NCBI GenBank assembly: GCA_013176395.1 | Contig: JABMLP010000008.1 | Coordinates: 124,001-188,000, forward strand | Source of the DNA: Venturia oleaginea | Lineage: Eukaryota > Ascomycota > Dothideomycetes > Venturiales > Venturiaceae | Length of the DNA: 64,000 nucleotides | Reading direction: 5' to 3' | Shown here: positions 1-11,951 of the stretch, piece after piece | Layout: every line of letters begins with the position of its first letter | Position numbering within the stretch: the first letter of the stretch is position 1 | Translations under genes and position numbers: made by a program | Notes under the pieces: model-generated | Database searches by the model: none | Told to the model about the DNA's origin: nothing | What the model saw: the letters and a program-made list of their open reading frames with translations, nothing else

Positions 1-89
1 CACCTAAAAGCACAATCACTGATCTATAACAAGTTCCAGCAAAACCGTCCTCACCACCCAAAAATGTGATTCCAAACGATGAATCCAAA

Positions 90-881
90 ATGACGAACGA
101 CGATATGCTGCGAAAAATGATGGAAGACGACGACGACGAAGAGATCGAGGTTTCTCTACCCGACGAACGCACTCTTCGAAAAGCAAAGCATGTTATCCGA
201 GAGCAGATTGATAAGTCGGCCATAGCAAAGCGAGAGATGGGGAAAGGCCTTTCGGATTTCGATAAATATTTTACCCAGCTCGAAAGGGCGCATATTTATG
301 CTACGACTCGAGATGCCCTTGCTACGAGGTAGGTTGTTGATTGATCGATCGGAAATCTTATATCCAATCTCCCTTCCTTCGAGATTGAGACATTCCTAGC
401 GCATTTTCTAGCAATGGCGTTCGCTAGGCATTTAGCAAGATCTATTTCAGATTGAGCGGTTTGGGCTAATGAAACTAACCCTTTCCCAGCATCGAATGCG
501 TTCCAATACCAACCACAAACATACTTGTCTACACCGACCGCATGAAAGATGAACTGGAAATCCTAAAACAGGAGCCCAATGATAATGGTGAGATGGCACA
601 CCTCTTGACTGCAATCCTAGAGACCGAATCGACAATTGAAAAGGTCAATGCAGATTACTCCGAGCTGATCAAGGACGTGAAGACTGCCACGATTGCTAAA
701 AGTCCAAAAGTGTCCAAAAGGACATGACGATATCCAGCGCCTGAATGATAGAGTGCAGGGATCGTTCAGAGAGTTTCTCAAGGCCTGGAGGGCCGTTTTG
801 AGGTTTGCTGATCTTGTTGGAGCTGAGAGGAATGCCGAGTTCGAGATAGTCGAGCCTGAAGATAAGGATGATGAATATTGA
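90..881 (+). pseudogene. Unrecognised coiled-coil protein gene, frame broken by a 10-bp duplication
   Basis: Exon 1 is 90-328 (ATG at 90) and exon 2 begins at 490. The intron (329-489, 161 nt) has a GTAGGT donor and a CAG acceptor, and the phases fit (2 nt + 1 nt). The product starts with an Asp/Glu-rich stretch and continues as charged, helix-rich sequence. The exon 2 frame stops at 725-727, but a second frame continues with similar charged sequence to a TGA at 879-881. At the junction a 10-bp unit is repeated (701-710 AGTCCAAAAG, 711-720 TGTCCAAAAG). Removing one unit joins the two frames exactly. I therefore infer a recent tandem duplication, or an assembly error, in a gene of about 205 codons. 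No family is recognised. Confidence 0.55.
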
Positions 882-3130
882 GTAGCCATAGAAGAGAGTG
901 CGACAGGGGAATTGTATGGTCCCTCCTGCTGAGCAGATGACCTGGAAAGGTTCACCTTCTTCCCCATGCTCGTTGGAATTAGCCATTGAAGGAAGGCTTA
1001 AGACTCTTTGTAAATCATTCTCACCCCTAGATAGAACGAATTTCCGGTTTCACACTCATGAAATCGAGATAGGTCTGCTACTGTCCTGGAAATAAAGGGA
1101 AGTAGGTAATCGTCTAGTATTTCGTGCCCAAGTTATCGAATTTCATCTGCATACTTCTGGGATCCTTCCAATAGAAATTGGGATAGCAAGGTATGTGAGC
1201 AAGCCTAGACTATATTTTCAGCAAGTGTTTCCAGCCATCAGACTGTCCAATTAGTCTTCTTGTCAGGTGCCAGTGATCAAGCAACGCTGGCCATTAGGCG
1301 CGCAGCTCAGGGCCAGTAGGAAGTACATGTAGATCTATATCAATAAAGACTTTCGTTAGAATGTGGTGACTGAACCCGAATAATGAGACCAATGATCGTC
1401 GTGATGATGAGGAAGGTGAAGGAAGTGGTAGAGTTGGATCCGAGGCGCGAGAATTGCAGGGTGGCCGCCAAGAGCTAGCACATACCGCCTGAGGGGTCGT
1501 GATATACTGCGCTAAATTAACAGGGTTTCGTTACTTCTTCAATCTCCTTCCTACATCCTCAAGACCTTCAACAATCTCGACACCACGCTATCAGCAAATT
1601 TGAGACCGAGGTTGGGACTATAGGACCATCATCTAGCTCTCTACCCGTCGATGGAACTGCTGGTCTAGTTACGCCGCAAGATCCATCAGGGACGAACAGA
1701 ACGACTATGATGCTACTCATTGACCCGTTGCATCTGGAATGCGATCTCTATCGGCTTTTCTTAAGGAAATGGCTGGACGAAGCTCTCGATATCACCTAAT
1801 TTCTGGGCAGAAGGGCTCCAGCACCGTTCCTGGGCCGGGATTTAACCTCAAAATCCCCTACTGCAGAAATTTGCTGTCAGACGTACGTAGGTCGAACATG
1901 AATCGATGCTGGACAAGTTAAATAAGAGCACGGCCATACTCTAGCGGCGAACTTTCTCTAATCTAACCATTCATTTTCCCAGCTCGTAACACCCTCGTCC
2001 GTCTTATCGGTTTCTCCTGGTACTGTTCGACAAACTTTCAAGGGATACCAATAGAAAACGCCATAATCAAGAGACGCTCTCCCTAGCACTCAAACGGCCG
2101 ACTAGATCATTGTTGGATTGCCTTTGTGGCATTTGCTGTAGATCGACCTCGAGGAGTGGTTTTGTTTCGCAAAGAGATCAAAAAGCTGTACGACGTTGTA
2201 TATACAAATCTTGGTGGTCAGCTATTATCAGTTGTTATCTTATACTTCCCCATTCACCTCTCAAAAACACTACCTTCAACGAGACTCCTGATCCGGCTAT
2301 CGCTGCTGTGCTTGAGCTTGATTGAGCAGGATCTTTCTACGCTTGAGTAGGGCGTTCCATATTTTGAAATGTGGCCTGCATTTCAAGGTTGATCATGACA
2401 TTGAGGTATCCTGGGCAGTCTGATTTTTTTGTCAGGATGCTTGATAGTAAGGGAAACTTGACGAGATCGGTGGTGCTTTGGTTATTCTTTTCGTCTTTGA
2501 TGTGTTGTGGGGTGGGTAGTAGGTTTACTTACAGGCGTACTTGAAGATTACTGAAAAGTATTCCCTGGCATGCTCGAGAAAGAATCGACCTTGACAGCTA
2601 CCAAGGCGAAATTCACTCCAAAAACTCGTAAAGGGAATGGCTTGCAACATAACCATAGGGTTCGTTCCATTCAGACGGTTATTTCAACGGGTTGTCAACG
2701 GTTTGATAAGGCCATATGCTACCAACAGTGGTGCGTTAGGTGCAAGTTTGAAGTAGCGGCTGACCATGGTCTGTTCAGAAAGTTTGGTACCACGCTGGGA
2801 TAAGCTTGTCCCTCAAGTCCCTTCATACAGCATATCGAATTCAACTTCAGACTGATGTCGAGAAATACTTGGCCATCGAACTCCATTAGTTACCAGAAAT
2901 TTATCGCCTTCGAACCAGAGTTGGAGCGCGCTAATTCGGAGAGTTTATTTATGATTTTTTATGGAAAAAGGGGACAGCGTTGATGGCTGCACTGGGGTAC
3001 ACCCAAACTCTGAACCTAATCGCGCCACCAATAACATCCTTTGCGTATCACGACTTTGCAATCACTCCCCTCTCCCCCTCCATGGCCTAGGCCGTCTCAT
3101 CTCACCCACACACGATCCTCGCCATCCTCG
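882..3130. other. Gene-poor stretch with unassigned coding-like scraps
   Basis: No open reading frame with convincing structure is seen. A scrap at about 2126-2350 on the plus strand reads like conserved protein (it contains the motif DRPRGVVLF) but has no start, no splice partners and no recognised family. It may be an old gene relic. Confidence 0.4.
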
Positions 3131-3150
3131 CTGCTGGCAGCCTTCTCTTC

Positions 3151-4178
3151 ACGATGAAATTCCTGCCAAGGTCACGATCGAAGGCTGTCAACCGAAAAAT
3201 CGAAAGACTCAATCCGCTCCAGAAACGAATGCTTCAGCTTCAGCAAATGAACTATAGAGTGCGAGAGAATAGATCTCCGTGCTGGAACTGAAATTACGAC
3301 AACGAGACAAGATCTCAACTAGAGATTTAGAGGATATCGTGCAGCTGGAAGGGAAGTTGATACAGCGAGATTCCGATTTAGCATCCGCGCAGGAAAAGAT
3401 CAAAATATTGAAGGACAGAGCACAGGGACTCGAGGATCAACTTTGATGCTCAAATGACGAGGTGCTCTTGAATGATACACAGTGAAAAGATGAGGAGGAT
3501 TAAGGATTGCATGAGGTTCATAATGAACCGGTGACCGAGCGATAGTTATACAGATGTGATTGCTTTGAAATCAAAAGACGGGTACATGATTCCGACGGCT
3601 GTATGCCACCGATATCCACTTCGCGGCTAACTGAAATTGTGGTATCATCCAACAGCGGCTGTATCATCTAACAGGTGCAACAACTGAAGACCAGTTTATG
3701 ACAACGAGATGCTGAATTGACGTCTGCAAAGAACGAAGTCACTGAAGCAAAATACTCGAAATGGCAGCAAATACGAGTCTCGCTTCTTAAGGAGAAATTG
3801 ATCGCGCAGGCCAAGAATGACCTGATCCTGGCACGCGCCGTGAATGGTGGGAACAAATTGGAGATGCTTGAAATAAGCAATCAAAAGATGCGACAACAGC
3901 TTGAGGACGCCAATACTCGAGCTGAGCTTGATCGCAGAGCGATCGAGGTGGAGAGAACATGTATGGAAAAGATCTTAAGGCTAAAGCGAAACAAGACGAG
4001 AGGATAGCGTCGATTTTTGGTGGAAAAACTGGAACAACAATTGAGAGAATCGCGAGCTAAGGAGGAAGTAATGAGGAGATTATGTTTCAATCCGGACCGA
4101 AGTTTCCAGAAAAAATTACAGACTGAGAGACGAGAGATTGTGTTGGCGAAAAAAGCATTCACGGATACAGTTCTATAG
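3151..4178 (+). pseudogene. Decayed coiled-coil protein gene
   Basis: From an ATG at 3154 the sequence encodes charged heptad-like protein, but the reading frame is broken repeatedly. About 3154-3270 is in one frame and about 3270-3440 in another. Then 3717-4178 runs in a single frame of Leu/Glu/Arg/Lys-rich helix, interrupted by one in-frame TAG at 4005-4007, and continues as coiled coil (including EKLEQQLRE) to a stop at 4176-4178. The same composition across the stops suggests one former gene rather than several small ones. The family cannot be named. Confidence 0.5.
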
Positions 4179-4807
4179 TCGCAAACATCGCTCTCCGAGA
4201 CTATGGGCTACAAGAGGTAAGTTTGCGTCCGATGGTTCTTTGATTGCACCTAATTCGAAGTCAGGAGAGTACAGTCTTGGTGAGTATTTACCAAGGCGAC
4301 GAACCGAGAGTTGAAATAGTTACTAAGTGAAGAGCGAAATCGCTTAGACATCAACAGAGGAGATATGTAGAGAGGTAGAGAGGACAAACGGTGGGATATA
4401 CCAGGGCACCAAAGGGTCCCTTACTTCTATGGAGATGACTGGCAGACCCCAAAGTAATTGAAAGCCACTTGCTGAGCGATTGTAGAAAGCCCTTCCACAC
4501 TAGTTTCTGTTGCGGGATCTTCAGAATGCGAGGAGTCCTCTGTCCGAAGATCAAGTCTATTGGATCTCTGAATTGCCAGAAGTTCGTGGACGCTGTTGTG
4601 AAGTTGAGGGGCGTTAACAATTTGAGTATACTTGATCTCCTAGCTGAGGACGCGTCCCTTCCTCAACGCGTAGTATGATCTTGGGACCCTGGCGGCGCTA
4701 GTAGTCTACGTCTCTTTCACACTATCCCTTCTTTCACTTCTCACCTTCACTCTGTTTCCTGTATAGCACTTCCCATTGATTTGAGTGTACTCACTGTTTC
4801 CGCCACC
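4179..4807. other. Intergenic region upstream of the 4808 gene
   Basis: No supported gene. The last 80 bases are pyrimidine-rich (CTTTCACT-type runs), a composition common just upstream of fungal start codons, so they probably hold the 5' leader of the following gene. Confidence 0.4.
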
Positions 4808-5913
4808 ATGTCGTTCGACTTCAACGACCCGTCCATGCCCCTTCCTCGCGGAACTGACACCTATATACCGGCTCCATCTCCATACGCTTCTAGAAACAAC
4901 CAATACTATGCGCCGCGCAATGCTCGCATTCACCTCTCATCCATCACAGGCTCGTATCGCGTCTTCATGTACGACAAGAGAATCATGTTACACATCGCAG
5001 GCGGCCACGGCAAGATCGCTGGCAAGTTCAATTCAGAGCAGGCCACTGGCTATATCCTGTCCGATGGCCAGGGTAGCGACGAGGTTGTAACCGGCGAGTG
5101 GATCGACTTCACTTACTTTGCTGAAAAGTCATCCATTAGAAGCATTGACGATAGGAAGCGTGTACGCGCCGAACGCGAGAACATGGGTTTGATCGCTCGC
5201 GTGCAGCGGGGTCATGGATCTCTCCAGTTCTCATACAATCGAGGTGAGTTTGTCATCTTCAACTTGAGATCGATATTCGTAAAGTTCTAGAATTCGCCAG
5301 AAGTTTCCCGATATCGGTCTCGCATTGGACACTTGCTGATTGGAGCACAGGTGTGGTCGAAGCGGCTATCATATTCCACGGAGGCCAAGGCAGAGGCTTC
5401 GACGAGTGGTTTCGAGGCCCTAAACTAAACACGTCCTACACTATTGCTCCCTGGTTCGTCTACAAGCGATTCCTGTTTAATCTGCAGAAAAGATGGAACC
5501 ACCAACGCCCTGGAGCTTGTTACTACACTAGTGGCGGCGGTGGTGAGGACGACATATTGGACTCTGATGATGAGACTGTTGATGGAGTAGATGACATGGA
5601 GTGTGAAATCATTGGTTCACGGCCTGTCGGCTTCTACCAGAATTGCCCACAACTGTCACGACGACCTCAAACCGGCCTCACACATGACATGAGCGGCTTA
5701 AGGAATTGGGCAGAGGCTAAGGGCGCCAGAGAGCTTCAGAGCCTGAAGGGGTTGAAGGCATGGGAGGATAGTAAGAGCCCGGATGAGTTGGATAGGTTGA
5801 GACACCTGATGAACTGGGCGGAGAGGAACGGGTTCGCTGGCTTGAGGCATATGGGTATGATGGGCAACTATACTGTGAGTGGAGGAGCCCAGTGGCCAAA
5901 TCTGCAATACTGA
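4808..5913 (+). CDS. Unrecognised two-exon protein
   Basis: Exon 1 is 4808-5243 and exon 2 is 5351-5913, about 332 residues. The ATG at 4808 is chosen because it lies in GCCACCATG, a strong eukaryotic start context. The intron 5244-5350 has a GTGAGT donor, a CAG acceptor and phase 1+2, which gives a continuous protein across the junction. The N-terminus is Pro/Tyr-rich. The middle has Gly/aromatic-rich beta-like sequence, followed by an acidic stretch (about residues 200-218) and a C-terminal segment of repeated charged helices with Trp and Arg. No signal peptide or membrane segment is evident. The intron contains a hairpin element (5266-5321). Function unknown. Confidence 0.75.
5266..5321 (+). 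repeat. Intronic hairpin element, copy A
   Basis: A 56-nt imperfect inverted repeat fills the centre of the intron 5244-5350. The left arm starts GAGATCGATATTCG and the right arm, read in reverse complement, starts GAGACCGATATCGG. Both then carry AAA-(C/G)-TTCT and meet at GAATTC. The same arm sequence recurs in introns at 7.2, 21.7 and 22.7 kb. Confidence 0.75.
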
Positions 5914-6382
5914 TGCATTGACTCTGGCGGAAATGGAGACAACGTACTTGATTGCAATGAGGGGCCCTGGCAATGTTTCGACGAAAATCTGCCATGATCT
6001 GTAATGCAGCTCAATGAAATGATTGAAGCAATCTAAATCCATCCACGAGTTCGATCAACCCCCAGCAATTTTCTTTATCGGTGCATCCACAGTCTCGAGC
6101 TCGTTCGATGAGCTTCATTTTACCTATTCTGTCCCTCTCCCCTTGTAACTGGAAGGTGCCTTTCGATACCAGATACTACTAGATTCGAATTCATATCATT
6201 AGTTATTAGGCGGAAATAGCCTCCAAAAATAGCTAGAAATATGTCGATGTTGATAGGAGAACACACCGTTCTATCACAATTAGTAGGCAGCTAGCGAGAT
6301 AACAGGAGTAGTAAGGCTCAACCTTAACTCAATACATTCAAACAAAAATTCAAACTACTCACATAACCATCTCCCCACATCA
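5914..6382. other. Intergenic region between convergent genes
   Basis: This is the 3' flank of two convergent genes. No gene or clear repeat was recognised. Confidence 0.5.
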
Positions 6383-7772
6383 TCACCCCCCACCCTCCCA
6401 CCAAACAACCCAAGCCAACACAATCCCCCCCTTAACCCCCACAGCAACCCACAACGCCCCCAAAAACCCAAACCGACTCGACGCAAAAACACCCCCCAAC
6501 ACCGCCCCTGCAAAATAAAAAACAACTCCTCCTAAACGTCTATTCCGTGGTCCGTTGCCCAATAATCCGCCGCTGAAAAAGGAGGGGTCGGAAACGAGAT
6601 CGGTGTAGAGGGCTGAGATGACGATGGTGGGGAGTTGAGCGTATTCTAAGACGCGGGAGGCGACGACTTTTCCGGCGGCTTGGAAGGAGAGGAGGGAGAT
6701 TGGGAGGAGGTCGCCTGTCCATGGGAAATGTTTATGGTTGTGTCCGTGGCCGTGTCCAGGCCAGAGGTTTTGCGCTTGGGGGTTTCCTCCTGGGTCACCT
6801 GGGGGTGTGGTGATGGGTGGGTGTGCATAATCTGGGGGAGGGTGGACTGGTTTTTTTGGGGAGTAGTCTGTTGCGTGGCCGTTTTGGATTAGGAGGGCGG
6901 AAGTTGTTATGAGGCATGTTTGGATGGTGAAGGAGAGGATTAGGACGTAGCGTTTTTGGGGGGTGAAGGTTCTGTGGAGGGTGCTGAAGAAGAGGGCGCC
7001 GAGGAGGAAGGAGAGGATTGCGCAGAGGGATTTTAGGAGGTGGATTTTTGTGGTGCCGTGGGGGAGGTTGGAGAGGCCTAGGGCTGTGAAGATTGTGTTG
7101 CCTGTCTTTTGGAGTTTGTTAGTTTGAGGCATGATGATCTTCTTTGGGTTGAGGGAGTATGGTGGCAATGTATGCCCTTTACGATTTTATTTTCTTTTGA
7201 GGTTGGAATTGTGGCCTTAGATAAACTGTTCGAATCTCATATTGAGATTGCCAAATTTCTGGCGTTTTTCTGTCTGAATCGCCAGAAATCCAGCCATATC
7301 GATCTTGCTTTAAAGAAGTTGCGCTCATTTTATGCGCAAAAGTAGAACATGGCTAAGATGCAGGTACGGCAGCGCATTTGTTCCGCTCCAAGAGGTTTCC
7401 AGCGACCGAAAAGGCAAGCCTTCAAGAGCACTTCTTCGGGGCCAATACCCTTGAGGGACGCGATATTCCAATTCGAGAAACTCCCCAGATTTGCCACGTC
7501 TTTTCAACAATGCCATCTAGTCCCACTAAGTGCGACAAAAAAGCGGCATATAAACTTACCTGCATGCTTAGAAACACATTCCAAGCGTTATAAGCCCCAG
7601 CATCTGTAAGACCTGATATGAAGAAACAGATTATCAAAATGATATCTGCCCTGGTCGTATCAATCTGGGCGTTGAAGTGGCGTTTGAATCTGGAAGTCCG
7701 GGTCGAAGACTTTGATTTTGCCATCAAGGGCAGATTCTCTCCATCGGAAGCTGCGTGGCGAGGATTCGCCAT
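6383..7772 (-). CDS. DUF1275 (YoaK-like) integral membrane protein
   Basis: Exon 1 is 7772-7560 and exon 2 is 7105-6383, together about 311 residues. Joining them rebuilds the family signature: exon 1 ends ...NVFLSMQ and exon 2 begins TGNTIFTALG. Both borders are phase 0, the donor is GTAAGT and the acceptor is AAAG. Several hydrophobic segments flank a His/Gly/Pro-rich loop (GHGHGHNHKH) that might bind metal. The C-terminal Gly-rich segment is also membrane-like. The family is of unknown function; fungal members are predicted plasma- or organelle-membrane proteins. The 454-nt intron is unusually long and carries a hairpin element. Confidence 0.8.
7233..7305 (-). repeat. Intronic hairpin element, copy B
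   Basis: Lies inside the 454-nt intron of the DUF1275 gene. Near the tip, TTTCTGGCG (7257-7264 region) pairs with CGCCAGAAA (7280-7288 region). In gene orientation the outer arm reads GATCGATATGG, matching the other copies (GATCGATATCG). The distal arm is more degenerate. Confidence 0.6.
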
Positions 7773-8345
7773 TGTGGTGATGGTGGCTTGGGTATGGCGA
7801 TGTGTGTTGTGCTTTTGGCTTATGGGCCGTTGGATGTGGTCTGACTCGCCTCGTGCAGGTCAACGAGTGGAAGGTTTCATGCAGGTTTATTGTTCTTGGT
7901 AAAGAGGAGAAAGTAGGAGAATACTCGTATAAGACATTGGATAATATCTGTGCCCTATACACTGGGTTAATGATGTAACCTGTTTGATAATTCTCCCCAG
8001 CTAGTGCTAGCGTATGCCAGTGTTTGAGATCTCGCAACATTAAAGACGGAATAGCAGACCATTGGATGCATCAGAAATCCTCCGTTCACACTCCATCTTC
8101 TCAAGCTTCATTTTTGGTCGTGGCAGAACAAAGCGGAGGGTGAATGAAGTTAGGAGAGCGTCTGCGGGAGAATCTCGGACGGAGCGATATTCTATCCGAG
8201 TCTCTCCGCAGGGGATAACACGTGATCTTAAATTAATCTGGCGTTACTTTTCCAGGAACAGATCTCCCAGTATTACCGACGCGTCCTCTTCGAAGTCTTG
8301 ACACCTTTGCGACAACAACCTCTTCAAAACATCCGGATCAAGATA
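7773..8345. other. Intergenic, divergent promoter region
   Basis: Separates the minus-strand DUF1275 gene from the plus-strand PLP-enzyme gene. No conserved coding sequence was recognised. Confidence 0.4.
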
Positions 8346-8507
8346 ATGGCTGGCATCACGATCGAGACGGCCTGCATTTGCGCTCGACGGAAACTTCCGT
8401 CTGAGGTAAGCGATCTCGCAACTGGGAGTTGCATTCTCAGCTGATGCCCATTGGCCTGACTAACGCAGGGAAGCTGTGTCTGGAGCTGCAGGGAGCCTGT
8501 CTCGTGA
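8346..8507 (+). promoter_or_regulatory. Possible spliced cysteine-rich upstream ORF
   Basis: An ATG at 8346 opens a short frame interrupted by a consensus intron (donor GTAAGC at 8406, acceptor CGCAG ending at 8468, phase 0). The spliced peptide has 32 residues with four Cys, at positions 10, 12, 23 and 27, and ends at a TGA about 100 nt before the main start. It lies in what should be the leader of a sulfur amino-acid enzyme gene. A regulatory role is speculation; it could also be a chance ORF or a misread N-terminal exon. Confidence 0.3.
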
Positions 8508-8606
8508 TATGGGCCCCTCGAATCTAATATGAGAGCTGATAATCCTGATCGATTCATCTCTCTGATAACACAAAATCACAGTTCCTGTCAAATCAGCAGA
8601 AACACT

Positions 8607-10320
8607 ATGGCATCTACAGACGTGATGGAGATTCTTCCCATCGAAACCGAGTGCTTTCATGCAATGCCTCCTGCCCCAAGACATGCCATTTCCACTCATT
8701 TGCCCGGCTGGGATTTGATGGTCGAATTTGTGAAGAGGGATCCCTTGTTTTGGGCACAATTCCACGATATGTACCCCCGATTTTTCATCCACAGAGATGT
8801 GAAACAGGTAAGAATCCCTGTCATCAATGATAGTATAAAGCTGCAAGCATGCTAATATTCATCCCTAGGTGATTGGCCTGATTATACAACGAATCAAGTC
8901 CGAGGACGCCACTTGTCTCCCCTTCCCAAGTCGTTCAGTTGCTGAAGCATGCGTTGAGTGGGTCACGCCAGCCAAAAGAGCGGATGGATTGGACTCTGTT
9001 CCCAAGGGCCAAATCTCGATCAGAGAATTCGAGACTAATGGGCCCAAAGTCTGGGTCGTGGTCTTTCCGTTGGCGCACTTGAAGCTCGTAACGCCGTATT
9101 GGGTGAACACAGGAACAGGGATTTCGAGTCGATTGGCCGAAGATGTCCTGAACAACATTCAATCTCTCCGTGAGGGATCTCTCGGGGAACTTGATGCCAA
9201 ACTGGATGACACGCTCATAAGCCAAGCACTTCGCCAACGCATCTCTGGTCTCGTCAATCGAGCTCCTGTGGGACCACCCAGAAAAACGGAGGTTTCGCCT
9301 AAAGACGTGTATCTCTACCAAACGGGCATGTCTGCTATAGTCTATGTGCACACCTACCTGATCAAATGGCGTAACAATTCCAAGTCGAAAACTGTCATGT
9401 TTGGCTTTCCATTCCACCAGACCGTCCATATCTTTGAGTGGTGGGGTCCAGGTCTGAAGTTCTTCCCGCTTGGCACCGAACTCGACGAATTGGAGAAATA
9501 TTTACAGGATGAAGAAGCAAATGGCAGCCTGGTGCAAGCTGTCTGGACCGAGTTCCCATCGAATCCGCTACTTGTCAGCTCAGATCTGGGACGTTTGAGA
9601 GCTTTAGCCGACAAGTTTCGCTTTGCTTTGATCGTCGACGACACTGTGGGAAGCTTTTGCAACGTGGATGTACTTCCTGTCGCCGACATTTTGGTCACAT
9701 CATTGACTAAAAGTTTCAGCGGATATGCTGATGTCATGGGAGGCAGCGCAGTGCTCAATCCCTCGTCTGTGAGATACGCAGAATTCAAGACTCTCTTTGA
9801 TGGCCTCTACATAGATGATCTCTACATTCGAGATGCTGAGGTCCTGCTTTCCAATAGCAAGGACTACCTGGCACGTTCTACAGCCATCAACAACAACGCG
9901 GCTGCGTTGGTCGAATACCTACACACTCTCGCTACTGATCCGACCAGTTGTGTTACGAAAGTGTTCTACCCAACAATCAACCCGACGCTCTCCAACTACG
10001 AAGAGTATAAACGACCACCCACTTCAGAGTTCGTCCCAGGGTATGGATGCCTCTTTAGTGTCCAATTCGATACGTTGGAGCAAACCATTGAATTTTATAA
10101 CCATTTGCACGTACACAATGGCCCACATTTGGGTGCCCACAGGACTCTTGCGATGCCTTATGTTAGAGCCCTTTATAGTGATGAGCTGGAGAAGGTCAAA
10201 GCTTGGGATTTGGAACAGACTCAGATTAGGATCAGTGTTGGCTTGGAGTCCGAGAAAGTTCTGGTCGAGACATTCAGACATGCTTTGAAAAAGGCAGATG
10301 CTATCAAGTCTGCAAAGTAG
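8607..10320 (+). CDS. Cystathionine gamma-synthase-like PLP enzyme
   Basis: Exon 1 is 8607-8807 and exon 2 is 8869-10320 (550 residues, phase 0, donor GTAAGA, acceptor CTAG). An in-frame ATG at 8529 would add 26 residues. The protein belongs to the Cys/Met-metabolism PLP-dependent family (fold type I). The fungal long form has an N-terminal extension containing YPRFFIHRDVKQ before the catalytic domain. The PLP lysine is expected at about residue 348 in SLTKSFSGYADVMGG, preceded by an Asp-rich cofactor segment (LIVDDTVGSFCNVD). Such enzymes condense an O-acyl-homoserine with cysteine, but the exact substrate cannot be read from sequence. Activity is expected in the cytosol. Confidence 0.9.
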
Positions 10321-10435
10321 AGTCAGAAAGCTCATCTAATTACGAAACTAACGATTTAAAGGAATCTCTACAACTCCTAAACACCTTGCCCCTTCATGCA
10401 TTAATCAACCCGTTCCCGAGTTTCCAGCCATGCTA

Positions 10436-11778
10436 TCAAAGTTCAGAGATTGTCACTTTAACTACAGCATCTTGCAGCCGCACGACGAATGGCAGTCCAA
10501 GCGTTGAGGGTGTCAGGATTCCGAAGTCATCGCCTTCATTCTGAGCTTTGCTTTTCTCCAAAAGTACAGCGCTAGCCTCTGTTGCTAGAATTGCACTGAT
10601 CTCGGTCAGAGAAGCCTTCCACGAGAATTGCGCTTTGACCAAGGGTATCTCAGTCTTGATCTCGATTCCAACTGCCTGGAATTCCATACTTTCCTTCTCC
10701 TGGACTGCATCAAGGTCTGTTTTGATAAGAAGCTGGACAACGACAGCGGTGAAGGTGTTGGGAACAGGCAAGTATTCGTGATATACGAAGTCTGGCCCAT
10801 ATAATTCTGGTCTCAAGCCTGCGCTTTGAAGAACGACGGATTCGATAGAAATACCGAGGAACGATGTAGCCAGATGTCCAAGGGCTGGATCTAATCGATG
10901 TCCAGTCAGACGCTCAAAAAATGAGGGACCCTTTCCCGAGTTGGGTTTCGATCGTGGTGATAACGCCCATGGATCACCTTTGAGCCAGCTGGGACCGTAT
11001 GTTTCCATTGCTTCAGTATGGTGTCAAAGGAGCCACCTTCCATGCCGTTGAGTCTGGTGGATTGCGTCCGTATCATTTCGCGATCTCCAATATTCTAAGA
11101 CTCACTCAAGCTTGTCGGCGGTGACGACTTCAATTGCAGTTCTAGGATGATTCTTCCGTACAGATGTCGCAATCAATAGAGCTAGAATATCCGACGGGCT
11201 GGCTAATGAAAGGGAAGGGGATTATCTATAACGGATTAGTTCTCCACCTTCTGCCTGGTCTTGACCAACGTACGATCGCTCCGTTCTTCTTCGCCATTTC
11301 GTGGTAAGTATCGATCATTTCCTTTTGCCATGGTGTCTCTGTGGAGCTACATTAGAGCATGTCGAGGGAGCCATTTTGTTTAAGAAAACTCACAAAATCA
11401 ACATAATGCGTCCCAACATTTGCGCAAGTGACCAAGACTGGTGTCGATTATCGATGATAAGGTCCGACGCCATTGATCACAACATGGGTTCTCGTAACAA
11501 GCGCATCCAAGGCCTCGCCTTGTAGCTCCAATTCGACGATTTCTGTGCCCATTTAGTTGCAGCACTGCTATCACGTGGATGAATCTACCAGGTTGAACGC
11601 GATCGCTCAAACTATCCTTCAGTCTGATTGCCAGAAGTTCAAGTCTGCTTTGTGGTCTACCTGCAATTACCCATTTCAAGGATTTTGGGAAGGTCTTTAT
11701 AATGTGCTGGGCTGCGAGGCGGCCAGTATAGCCTGTTGCGCCAAAGAGAACGATGTCGAGGTCTTTGATTTGGGTCAT
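10436..11778 (-). pseudogene. Saccharopine-dehydrogenase-like oxidoreductase pseudogene
   Basis: The N-terminal part (from ATG at 11778) has a Rossmann motif, VLFGATGYTG. The C-terminal part (11008-10436) matches the tail of the fungal saccharopine-dehydrogenase-like/trans-enoyl-reductase family. In between, homologous segments (for example THVVINGVGPYHR and ETPWQKEMIDTYHEMAKKNG) lie in different frames separated by plausible small introns. One in-frame TAA at 11450-11448 replaces an expected Tyr codon, and a 1-nt frame loss lies near 11015 just before the tail. The family's conserved CGFDS region is not seen. I infer a dead gene; a functional splice form would have to avoid the TAA. Confidence 0.7.
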
Positions 11779-11951
11779 TTTGCAAATTATGTAGAAGATT
11801 GTTTACTGTGGGAAGTTGCTTGGAGGAGTATTAGTATGAGGTTTGATGTTTCCTACCACTTCTGATCCTCCTATCTACCATCTTTCTCTTACCATCAGCA
11901 AGTGAGTAAGTCGTGCTCAACACTATTTGCTTCAGCCATGCTGACAAAACC

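Noticed and set aside
329..489. Possible hairpin-family copy in the first intron of the 90-881 gene
   Set aside because: TTTTCTAGCAA and a CCTAGCG/CGCTAGG pair are suggestive, but the outer arms do not match the family, so I left it out of the count.
11622..11645. TTCTGGCAA match resembling the hairpin-family tip motif
   Set aside because: It lies in coding sequence (LELLAIRLK on the minus strand), lacks a pairing arm, and is probably chance. The same holds for a hit near 4568-4580.
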